The notes beneath the pieces were generated by a model. It had not been told where the DNA came from, made no database searches, and worked only from the letters and a program-made list of their open reading frames with translations. A stretch of 8,344 nucleotides of DNA from JAXIHJ01 sp034189755 (GTDB taxonomy: Bacteria; Planctomycetota; Phycisphaerae; SM23-33). The position numbers were made by a program, and so were the translations under genes. Below, in pieces: positions 1-5,788 of this stretch (its first letter is position 1; each line of letters starts with the position of its first letter). The stretch is taken from contig JAXIHJ010000022.1 in NCBI GenBank assembly GCA_034189755.1, forward strand, positions 1 through 8,344, written 5' to 3'.

Positions 1-74
1 CCATTAAGATAATTCACTCGCAACTATTTTTACAGCGTTTTGCAAGGGGCTTTACACAGGGAGACGGTGAATCA

Positions 75-719
75 ATGTTTTTTGCAAACAAACAAAAAAA
101 GGTCCAGGACGACGTGGCTTTGTATTGCGAGAAGGTTTCAGACTGCCTCGATGCTTTTCATCGGTCAATAAGGCAGTACTGCGACGAGCCGGACAAAGAG
201 GCGATAAAAAGCAACTTCACAGAGGTCCACAAAGCCGAAAGCCTGGCTGATAACATTCGTAGGCAAATCGAAGTTCTGATGTACAGCAAGGCGCTGTTTC
301 CGGAGTCTCGCGGCGACATCCTGGGGCTGCTGGAAACGATGGACAGGGTGCCGAACCAGGCTGAATCGGTGGTGCGAATGATACGGAATCAATACGTGCC
401 CGTGCCGGAGGCCTTGCGCCCGGGGATATTACGACTTGCCGAAGTGTGCCGCCGGAGCGTTGATGCGATGATCGACGCAGCCGATAAGATGTTCACCGAT
501 TACACCAACGCCACCGTCGCCGTGGGAAAAATCGACGAACTGGAAAGCGAGGCGGACCGGATAGAGTCCGACCTCATAGAGCAGATTTTTTCCGGACAAA
601 TGGACGGCTTCAACAAGATAATTCTCCGCGATTTGGTTAAAAACATCTCCCAGATTGCCGATCGTGCCGAAAACGTCGGAGACCGCATACGCATCATGGT
701 AGCCAAGAGGATTGTCTGA
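75..719 (+). CDS. DUF47 / PhoU-like phosphate transport accessory protein (Pit accessory, TIGR00153 type)
   Basis: A 214-aa, all-helical soluble protein of the DUF47 (PhoU-like) family, which commonly sits next to PiT phosphate permeases and is thought to modulate their activity at the cytoplasmic face of the membrane. Family hallmarks visible are two similar acidic helical motifs: HKAESLADNIRR around residues 52-63 and ESEADRIESDL around 157-167. A C-terminal ISQIADRAENVGDRIRI segment follows (191-207). The E/D-x-x-D patterns are those that bind metal clusters in PhoU-like proteins (family knowledge). There is no signal peptide or membrane segment. Length fits the family (about 205-220 aa). 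The ATG at 75 is preceded by AGGGAG at 58-63 and GGTGA at 66-70. Its stop is 1 nt before the start of the PiT permease, so the two are almost certainly co-transcribed and translationally coupled. Confidence 0.93.
   Translation: MFFANKQKKVQDDVALYCEKVSDCLDAFHRSIRQYCDEPDKEAIKSNFTEVHKAESLADNIRRQIEVLMYSKALFPESRGDILGLLETMDRVPNQAESVVRMIRNQYVPVPEALRPGILRLAEVCRRSVDAMIDAADKMFTDYTNATVAVGKIDELESEADRIESDLIEQIFSGQMDGFNKIILRDLVKNISQIADRAENVGDRIRIMVAKRIV
706..710 (+). promoter_or_regulatory. Ribosome binding site deciding the start of the PiT permease
   Basis: AGAGG at 706-710 lies 10 nt before the ATG at 721 but only 1 nt before the in-frame TTG at 712. This favours the ATG and shortens the permease by three residues. 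The site lies inside the last codons of the DUF47 gene, as expected for coupled translation. Confidence 0.6.
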
Positions 720-720
720 C

Positions 721-1656
721 ATGTGGCCGCTTGCAGGTGGGTTATATCTCGGCTGGGCGCTTGGCGCCAACGACGCAGCGAACGTGTTCGGTACGGCCGT
801 AGCCTCGCGGATTATCAGTTTCAGGAAAGCGTGTATCCTCTGTTCATTGGGAGTTATTCTCGGGGCGGCGCTTCAGGGCACCGGCGGGATTCGCACACTC
901 AGCGGACTGGCCGAGCAGACGCAGGCCAGCCTGATGATTGTCGCCGTCTCGGCCGCCTTAACCGCGACGCTTATGACAATTATGAGTCTGCCTGTCAGCA
1001 CGTCCCAGGCCATAGTGGGGGCGATAACCGGCATAGGCCTGGCCTGCGGCTCTGTGTACTGGGCGGGCCTGGCGAAGGTGGTTACCTGCTGGATAGCCAC
1101 GCCCGTCGGGGCGATGTTAATCGCGTGCGTTGTCTACAAATTGCTCGCTGTCTTGCTCCGGCGTGTTCCCATGAGCATATTGACCCGCGACAAGGTCTTG
1201 TGGGGAGGCCTGCTCGTCGTCGGCGTATACGGAGCCTATGCCCTAGGCGCGAACAACGTCGCCAACGCCACCGGTATTTTTTCCGGCCAGATTGAGGGCG
1301 TATCCGACAGCCAACTGGCCATTGGGGGCGGATTTGCAATTGCCGTGGGCGTTCTTACCTACAGCAGGCGCGTAATGATGGCCGTCGGAACGAAAGTGAT
1401 GCCGTTGGATGCATTTACCGCATTTGTTGCCGTCGCTTCTATGGCGGTTACGGTTCACGTCTTTGCCGTTATCGGTGTTCCGGTCAGCACCAGCCAGGCA
1501 ATCATCGGCTCGATACTGGGTATCGGGTTTCTTCAGGGCGCCCATGCAATTAAGTTCCGTACCTTGCGCAACATAGGTCTTGCCTGGCTCCTGACGCCCG
1601 CGATTTCGCTGATTCTGGCGGCTGCGGGCTATGCGGTCTTCTGTGGCGCTCATTAA
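721..1656 (+). CDS. pit: PiT-family inorganic phosphate transporter
   Basis: A 311-aa polytopic inner-membrane permease of the PiT family (low-affinity phosphate uptake, generally as metal-phosphate with H+ or Na+). The protein is an internal duplication. The first half has GANDAAN at residues 15-21 and PVSTSQAI at 91-98. The second half has GANNVAN at 176-182 and PVSTSQAI at 254-261. These paired signatures define the family. Most of the rest is hydrophobic helix. At 311 aa it is the short form, lacking the large central loop of the roughly 500-aa E. coli PitA. I chose the ATG at 721, 1 nt after the upstream stop, over an in-frame TTG at 712 that would overlap the DUF47 gene. The partner upstream is the DUF47 accessory protein. 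Substrate cation and affinity cannot be read from sequence. Confidence 0.95.
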   Translation: MWPLAGGLYLGWALGANDAANVFGTAVASRIISFRKACILCSLGVILGAALQGTGGIRTLSGLAEQTQASLMIVAVSAALTATLMTIMSLPVSTSQAIVGAITGIGLACGSVYWAGLAKVVTCWIATPVGAMLIACVVYKLLAVLLRRVPMSILTRDKVLWGGLLVVGVYGAYALGANNVANATGIFSGQIEGVSDSQLAIGGGFAIAVGVLTYSRRVMMAVGTKVMPLDAFTAFVAVASMAVTVHVFAVIGVPVSTSQAIIGSILGIGFLQGAHAIKFRTLRNIGLAWLLTPAISLILAAAGYAVFCGAH

Positions 1657-1718
1657 GAGTCCCTGACAGAATGCCGCGCGAAACCCCACCGGGTTACACA
1701 CCAATTGTTTAGTTTTCC

Positions 1719-1747
1719 TTGACGTACAATATCATGTAGCCTACACT
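1719..1747 (+). promoter_or_regulatory. Sigma70-type promoter for the nrdR operon
   Basis: TTGACG at 1719-1724 (five of six consensus -35 bases) is separated by exactly 17 bp from TACACT at 1742-1747 (four of six -10 bases). Transcription would start near 1753-1755 and leave a leader of about 48 nt before the nrdR ATG at 1802. This is the only convincing promoter I see in the 145-bp gap after the PiT gene, and it would serve nrdR, the ATP-cone gene and the topoisomerase gene. Confidence 0.6.
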
Positions 1748-1770
1748 AAATACTGTCCTATATCTGGGTT
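1724..1770 (+). promoter_or_regulatory. Candidate NrdR-box operators over the nrdR promoter
   Basis: The NrdR box as I recall it is a 16-bp dyad, approximately aCaCwAtATaTwGtgt. The stretch 1743-1758 (ACACTAAATACTGTCC) matches about 12 of 16 positions and overlaps the -10 element. The stretch 1724-1739 (GTACAATATCATGTAG) matches about 10 and lies in the spacer. A weaker match at 1755-1770 (about 9) starts exactly 31 bp after the first, which equals the usual tandem spacing. A perfect inverted repeat, TGTAG-C-CTACA (1735-1745), links the first two. NrdR bound here would block RNA polymerase. The 1724/1743 pair is 19 bp apart, which is not standard, so the true operator pair is uncertain. Confidence 0.35.
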
Positions 1771-1801
1771 GGTTTGTGTGCCCAGAGGTGGTGATATCGC
1801 C

Positions 1802-2296
1802 ATGCAATGCCCTTTTTGCGGCCAGGATGAAGATAAGGTCGTGGATTCTCGCAGCAGCGAAGGCGGGCGCGTAATTCGTCGGCGCCGCCAGTGCCTCGCC
1901 TGCCAGAGACGCTATACGACGTACGAACGCCCGGAAGCGGCACTGAAGATTACGGTGGTGAAAAAGGACAACTCCCGCCAGCCGTACGACAGGCAAAAGG
2001 TAATCGCGGGCCTTCAGAAGGCCTGCTACAAGAGGCCGGTTACGGACGAGCAGATCCGCAGCGTGGTGGAGGCGGCCGAAGAAGAGATATTCAGGCAATA
2101 TGACAAGGAAGTCCCCTCCGGCTTCATCGGTGACGTGGTCGGCAGTTGCCTGCGCAACGTGGACAAGATCGCTTACGTTCGTTTTGCAAGCGTCTACCGG
2201 GAGTTTAAGGACGTGGGCGATTTAATCCACGAGGCACAGGCCATTCGCAACGCTCCGAAGGTGGGGCCGGAACAGAAGGATTTGTTCGACGACTAG
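1802..2296 (+). CDS. nrdR: Transcriptional repressor NrdR (ribonucleotide reductase regulator)
   Basis: A 164-aa NrdR: a zinc-ribbon DNA-binding domain followed by an ATP-cone that senses ATP versus dATP and controls oligomerisation and repression of ribonucleotide reductase genes. The zinc-ribbon cysteines are all present (C3-P-F-C6 and C31-L-A-C34), with the family's D-S-R and RRRRQC segments between them. The ATP-cone covers about residues 47-137, beginning at the VVKKDNSRQPYDRQK stretch and ending in the RFASVYREFKD motif. It is slightly longer than E. coli NrdR (149 aa) because of a charged C-terminal tail. The ATG at 1802 puts the first cysteine at position 3, as in the family. A TTG at 1769 would add 11 residues and lacks a ribosome binding site, whereas AGAGGTG (1784-1790) precedes 1802. 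No nrd structural genes lie in the window, so its classical targets are elsewhere. It probably heads an operon with the next two genes (gaps of 40 and 21 bp). Confidence 0.96.
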   Translation: MQCPFCGQDEDKVVDSRSSEGGRVIRRRRQCLACQRRYTTYERPEAALKITVVKKDNSRQPYDRQKVIAGLQKACYKRPVTDEQIRSVVEAAEEEIFRQYDKEVPSGFIGDVVGSCLRNVDKIAYVRFASVYREFKDVGDLIHEAQAIRNAPKVGPEQKDLFDD

Positions 2297-2320
2297 GTGC
2301 TCCCGTTCGCCGCGGCGGGA

Positions 2321-2325
2321 AGGAG
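2321..2325 (+). promoter_or_regulatory. Ribosome binding site for the GTG-started ATP-cone gene
   Basis: AGGAG at 2321-2325 stands 11 nt before the GTG at 2337. The ATG at 2327 is in another frame, begins just 1 nt after the site and opens only about 19 codons, so it is not the gene start. A weak hairpin, TCCCG (2301-2305) with CGGGA (2316-2320), lies directly upstream and could touch access to the site. Confidence 0.5.
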
Positions 2326-2336
2326 AATGCAGAAGC

Positions 2337-2870
2337 GTGGACGGATCACGGACGATCCGAGTTCGCAAGCGCGATGGAAGCGTTGAGGCCTTCGAGGCCC
2401 GCAAGCTTGCCGCATCGCTTCTGCGCGTAGTAGGGCAGGCGGGGGAAAACTCTTATTATGTCCGCCAGATCGCCGAGGCCGTCAAAATCTACTTGTTGCG
2501 TCGCCGGTGGGTGTGCATCTCCAGCGCCGCGATATTCGAGATGAGCGTCTCGGCCTTGCGCAGTATAGGCCGGTCCCTCGCCGCCGATGCGATGGAATGG
2601 CACCAGCTCTGGCGCAATACCCGTCGGGGCCGAATTCGCGTCCGCCACGACGACAGAAAGGAAACGCTCTGGGAGAAGGGCTGGCTGTGCAAACTGGCGG
2701 TCAAGTGCTGGTTCATTCGGCCGACTACGGCGCGCATCCTGGTCGGGCAGATCGAGCAGCAGTTGATTTCTGAGGGTGTTCGGCGGGTGAGCCGCGATGA
2801 ACTTCTGGAGATGCTCAACAATCTCATGATGGCCTACGGCCTGGCCGATGCAGTGCCGGTCGGGCAGTAG
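2337..2870 (+). CDS. ATP-cone domain protein of unknown function with an unrecognised C-terminal domain
   Basis: A 177-aa protein starting at GTG. Residues 6-20 (TIRVRKRDGSVEAFE) are the standard opening of an ATP-cone, the nucleotide-sensing module of ribonucleotide reductase large subunits and NrdR. The helical pattern continues to about residue 95. There is no zinc ribbon and no reductase catalytic domain, so it is neither NrdR nor a reductase. Residues 111-170 form a second region rich in W, K and R (LWEKGWLCKLAVKCWFIRP). An amphipathic helix pair follows (TARILVGQIEQQLI and RDELLEMLNNLMMAYGLA). I do not recognise this region. The protein is basic and has no signal peptide or membrane segment. 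It sits between nrdR and the topoisomerase VI A gene in a probable operon, which suggests a nucleotide-responsive role in DNA metabolism. That role is inference. It could also be a diverged paralogue of an NrdR-type cone. Confidence 0.75.
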   Translation: MDGSRTIRVRKRDGSVEAFEARKLAASLLRVVGQAGENSYYVRQIAEAVKIYLLRRRWVCISSAAIFEMSVSALRSIGRSLAADAMEWHQLWRNTRRGRIRVRHDDRKETLWEKGWLCKLAVKCWFIRPTTARILVGQIEQQLISEGVRRVSRDELLEMLNNLMMAYGLADAVPVGQ

Positions 2871-2891
2871 GGGACCAGCGAAGAGGCTAGC

Positions 2892-3986
2892 ATGGCGAAA
2901 AAAGATTCAGCCGTAATTACCAGGATATGCGACGAAGCGGAAAACGTCTATCGGAAGATTAGGCGTAAGCAGAAGCCGCAGATGAAACTGCCCATCCGCG
3001 CGCTGTCCAACGTGAAGTATCGCCCCAAGGCGGGCTACTTTCAGCTCCGGGGCCGAAACAAGGTCCGCACGCTGACGGTCGGCACGGTCAAGACCTTCGC
3101 CCAGACGCTGAAGATGCTTGCGATGAGCAAGGATCTGGTCCGCACCGGCCGGCACTGCACCAAGCGCGAGACTTACTACCAGGCCTACAACTGGGGCGAG
3201 GCCGCCTTCGGCGCGCAGGAAGAATCCGACACGGTCATGGACGACGCCGAGGCCATGCTCGGCGTCAACCGTGAGAAGCTGCACTTCAGGGCCGACGAGC
3301 ACGGCGGCGAGGTGGCCGGCGAGCTGATCGTTATCGACCGCGACCGCCACACAAAAAAGCCGATGGAAATAGACTGCACGAAGTTCGGCAGCGGCGCATA
3401 CAGCGTGCCGACGGTAGTGGAGGATTTGAAGTTTCGCACCCAGGCCAGGTTCGTACTCGCCGTCGAGACCAAGGGCATGTTCGAGCGGCTGGTGGAGGAG
3501 GATTTCTACCGCAAGCGGCACTGCGTTCTGGTCTCGATGGGCGGCGTGCCCAGCCGGGCGTGCAGGCGGTTCATCCGCCGGCTGGCCGATGCAAAAAAAC
3601 TGCCCGTCTACGTATTTACCGACGGCGACCCGTACGGGTATTTCAACATTTACCGGACTCTCAAGGTCGGCTCGGGCAACGCGGCCCACCTGAACGAGTA
3701 TTTCTGCGTGCCTCGGGCGAGGTTCCTGGGCGTTACGCCGGATGACATCATCGAATACAAGCTGCCGACCCACCCGCTGAAAGACGTGGACATAAAACGC
3801 GCCACCGACGCCATGAAGAACGATCCGTTCATCGCCCATTACAAGCCCTGGCAGGACGCCATCGCCAAGATGCTGAAAATGGGCGTTCGCGTTGAGCAGC
3901 AGGCGCTGGCCAAGCACGGCCTGGAGTTCGCCGCGCAGAAATACCTGCCGAAAAAGCTCAAACAGGTCTCGAAATTCCTGCCGTAG
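2892..3986 (+). CDS. top6A: DNA topoisomerase VI subunit A homologue (Spo11/Top6A family)
   Basis: A 364-aa Top6A/Spo11-family protein, the DNA-cleaving subunit of type IIB topoisomerases. The N-terminal winged-helix (5Y-CAP) domain contains the KRETYY motif at residues 91-96, where the second tyrosine (Y96) is the expected catalytic nucleophile. The TOPRIM domain shows its acidic metal ligands: E192 in VETKGMFERL and D244/D246 in DGDPYG (244-249). The Top6A-specific GVPSRACRRFIRRL element is at 218-231. The C-terminus has the family ending EQQALAKHGLEF..YLPKKL. All catalytic residues are intact and the length is normal for Top6A (about 360-390). The start is supported by GAAGAGG ending 5 nt before the ATG. 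Topoisomerase VI needs an ATPase B subunit (GHKL fold), and none is encoded in the window. The gene is probably co-transcribed with nrdR and the ATP-cone gene. Whether it relaxes or decatenates DNA, or only makes breaks as Spo11 does, is open. Confidence 0.93.
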   Translation: MAKKDSAVITRICDEAENVYRKIRRKQKPQMKLPIRALSNVKYRPKAGYFQLRGRNKVRTLTVGTVKTFAQTLKMLAMSKDLVRTGRHCTKRETYYQAYNWGEAAFGAQEESDTVMDDAEAMLGVNREKLHFRADEHGGEVAGELIVIDRDRHTKKPMEIDCTKFGSGAYSVPTVVEDLKFRTQARFVLAVETKGMFERLVEEDFYRKRHCVLVSMGGVPSRACRRFIRRLADAKKLPVYVFTDGDPYGYFNIYRTLKVGSGNAAHLNEYFCVPRARFLGVTPDDIIEYKLPTHPLKDVDIKRATDAMKNDPFIAHYKPWQDAIAKMLKMGVRVEQQALAKHGLEFAAQKYLPKKLKQVSKFLP

Positions 3987-3989
3987 TCG

Positions 3990-4001
3990 GACCGGCCGGT
4001 C
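3990..4001. repeat. Perfect 12-bp palindrome at a convergent gene junction
   Basis: GACCGGCCGGTC fills the gap between the stop codons of the topoisomerase gene (ends 3986) and the Na+/phosphate cotransporter gene (stop read from 4002 to 4000), overlapping the latter. As RNA it could form only a 4-bp stem with a 4-nt loop and has no T-run on either side, so it is not a convincing terminator. It may be chance in GC-rich DNA. Confidence 0.4.
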
Positions 4002-5709
4002 AGTCTGTCTCGGCGGCCGTCTCGTTGGAATTGTGCTCGGCGGCCCATTGCAGCCCGCCGATAACGCCCTGTGCGACGTTGGCCAGGTGGTCGCCGATCT
4101 TCTCCATGTTGTCCACGAAATCGATGAACAGCAGTCCGGCCATTGCGGAGCACCTGCCCTCGCTGAGCCGACGTATGTGGCTGTTGCGGAAATCCACCTG
4201 CATCTGGTTGATGGTTTTTTCGTGTTCCAGGGCCTGGTGGGCCAGATCAACGTCTGACTTGGCGACCGCCGCCAGGACGTCCTGGAACATCTGGCTGACC
4301 TCTGTTCGCAGACGTGCGCTGTCGCTGGTGGCCGAGTCGCTGAATGTCTGCTTCTGCTCGATCTTGCGCGAGGCGGTTTCGGCGATGTTTACTGCGTGGT
4401 CGGCGACCCGCTCCAGGTCATTTACCGTGTGCAACAGGACGGGCAGCTCGTTGGCCATCTCGGGGCTTAGCGAACGCTGCGACAACTCCACAAGATAGCC
4501 GGTAATCTCGGTCTGAAAATCATCGACGGCGCTTTCTTCCGCCGCGACCTTGGTGAGTCTTCGCCGGTCTACGTCGTGGAAGGCGGTCACGGCGTCATTG
4601 AGAGCCTTCCTGGCGGTCTCGGCCATGCGGAGAATCTCCTTGCGAGCCTGCGCGATAGCCATCGGCGGCGTGTCCAGCAGATGCCGTTCCAGCGTTACCG
4701 GCTGAATTTCCAGGTCTTTTGTGCGGGCCGGGAGGAGCCTGACCACAGCCATTTCCAGCAGGCCCACCGCCGGCAGAATTACCAGAGAACTGGTAATGTT
4801 GAAAGCGCTGTGCGCGATCGCGATGTACAGCATAATAGTCTTTTGCGTCAGCGCCACCGGCGCGATGGACCGGACGATCTGAACGTACCAGCCGGTGTAC
4901 ACAATGGGCAGTATGATAGCCACGCCCAGGACATTGAACATCGTATGGGCCATTGCGGTTCGGCGCCCGGACAAATTGGTTCGCAGGGCGGCCAGTTGTG
5001 CGGTGATTGTCGTTCCGATGTTGTCACCCAGAACAAAGGGAATGGCCACCCGCAGCGCAACGTCGTAGTCCACGCCGAATGCACCGCTGAAGGCCAGCAT
5101 CTGAATCATGGCGATCGATGCGGAACTGGACTGAATGAGCATGGTGAAGGCGGCCCCGGCCAGGACAGCCAGAATAGGGCGGTCGCCGATGGAAATCAGG
5201 AGGTTCCGCACGCTGTCGCTGTCCTTCAGCGGATCGAATGCCCCCTTCATGAACGAAATCCCAATGAAAAGAATGCCGAAGCCCAGTAGGATTTGTCCTA
5301 AGTGCCTGGTTTTTCGCCTTTTGCCCAGCACGTGCAGGAGAAAGCCGATCCCGACGGCCGGCAGTGCGTAACTGGTGATTTTGAATACCGACATGCCCGC
5401 GATCAGCCAGGCCGTAAACGTCGTGCCGATATTCGCCCCCAGCACGACGCAGATAGCCTGCCGCAGCGTAAGCAGCCCGGCGTTGACCAGGCCGACGACC
5501 ATCACCGTCGTGGCGGAACTGGACTGTACCAGGCACGTTACACCCGCTCCGATCAGCAGGGCAAGCACCCGCCACCGGGTTACCTTGCTCAGCATCCGTC
5601 TTAAATTTTCCCCCGCTGCCAGCTTCAGCCCGTCCGAAAGGTACCCCATGCCGAAAAGGAACAGTCCCAGCCCGCCGACCGTTCCAAAAAGCATGTCCTT
5701 TATGTTCAT
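4000..5709 (-). CDS. Na+/phosphate cotransporter (NptA/YjbB-like) with C-terminal PhoU domain
   Basis: A 569-aa inner-membrane protein of the Na/Pi cotransporter II family. The membrane part (about residues 5-325) is an inverted repeat carrying the signature QSSSAT at 62-67 and again QSSSAS at 193-198. Each is followed by a G-x-N-I-G-T-T motif (91-97 and 228-234). The soluble C-terminal part (about 350-555) is a PhoU-like helical bundle with ERVADHAVNIAE (433-444) and DNMEKIGDHLANVAQG (533-548). Homologues take up phosphate with Na+, or in E. coli YjbB help export it, so direction cannot be decided here. The ATG at 5709 is preceded by AGGAG with 5-nt spacing, a strong site. It lies downstream of polA on the same strand, 79 bp away, with a large hairpin in between, and converges on top6A. 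Confidence 0.94.
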   Translation of the reverse strand: MNIKDMLFGTVGGLGLFLFGMGYLSDGLKLAAGENLRRMLSKVTRWRVLALLIGAGVTCLVQSSSATTVMVVGLVNAGLLTLRQAICVVLGANIGTTFTAWLIAGMSVFKITSYALPAVGIGFLLHVLGKRRKTRHLGQILLGFGILFIGISFMKGAFDPLKDSDSVRNLLISIGDRPILAVLAGAAFTMLIQSSSASIAMIQMLAFSGAFGVDYDVALRVAIPFVLGDNIGTTITAQLAALRTNLSGRRTAMAHTMFNVLGVAIILPIVYTGWYVQIVRSIAPVALTQKTIMLYIAIAHSAFNITSSLVILPAVGLLEMAVVRLLPARTKDLEIQPVTLERHLLDTPPMAIAQARKEILRMAETARKALNDAVTAFHDVDRRRLTKVAAEESAVDDFQTEITGYLVELSQRSLSPEMANELPVLLHTVNDLERVADHAVNIAETASRKIEQKQTFSDSATSDSARLRTEVSQMFQDVLAAVAKSDVDLAHQALEHEKTINQMQVDFRNSHIRRLSEGRCSAMAGLLFIDFVDNMEKIGDHLANVAQGVIGGLQWAAEHNSNETAAETD

Positions 5710-5738
5710 GGTGTCTCCTGGTGGTTGCGGATTTTAAT

Positions 5739-5771
5739 GGCGGCTTTGGGCTTGTCAAGCTCAAAGCCGCC
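5739..5771 (-). terminator. Large intercistronic hairpin between polA and the Na+/phosphate cotransporter gene
   Basis: GGCGGCTTTG (5739-5748) pairs perfectly with CAAAGCCGCC (5762-5771). The inner bases extend this by a G-T wobble and four more pairs (5750-5753 with 5757-5760), leaving a 3-nt loop at 5754-5756. The result is a stem of about 15 bp starting 17 nt after the polA stop. On the minus strand it is followed by ATTAAAAT rather than a run of T, so it is not a textbook intrinsic terminator. It may act as a weak terminator, as a 3' end protecting the polA message, or as an attenuator ahead of the cotransporter gene, whose ribosome binding site begins about 20 nt further on. Confidence 0.5.
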
Positions 5772-5788
5772 GTGAGGCCGGAAAAGCG

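Noticed and set aside
1..74. Promoter or Pho box upstream of the DUF47 gene
   Set aside because: The stretch is AT-rich in part (TATTTT at 25-30), but no -35 element with acceptable spacing and no repeated Pho-box pattern is present. The promoter may lie upstream of the window.
712..720. TTG start giving a three-residue longer PiT permease
   Set aside because: It overlaps the DUF47 stop and has its ribosome binding site only 1 nt away. The ATG at 721 has proper spacing.
723..1295. Plus-strand open frame of 190 codons inside the PiT gene
   Set aside because: It is a frame-shifted reading of the permease gene with arginine-rich, non-membrane composition and no ribosome binding site.
1682..1695. 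Possible terminator after the PiT gene (AACCC-CACC-GGGTT)
   Set aside because: The stem is only 5 bp with a 4-nt loop and is not followed directly by a T-run, so it is too weak to call.
2907..4250. Long minus-strand open frame (447 codons) opposite the topoisomerase gene
   Set aside because: It runs antisense through the whole top6A gene and into the end of the cotransporter gene. Its translation is of low complexity (P, A, R, V rich) with no recognisable domain. It is a side effect of GC-rich codon use in top6A, whose own motifs are clear.
5024..5764. Minus-strand open frame of 246 codons overlapping the start of the cotransporter gene
   Set aside because: It is a shifted frame of the Na+/phosphate cotransporter gene, which shows family motifs in the other frame. 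The shadow has no motifs and would start inside the intergenic hairpin.
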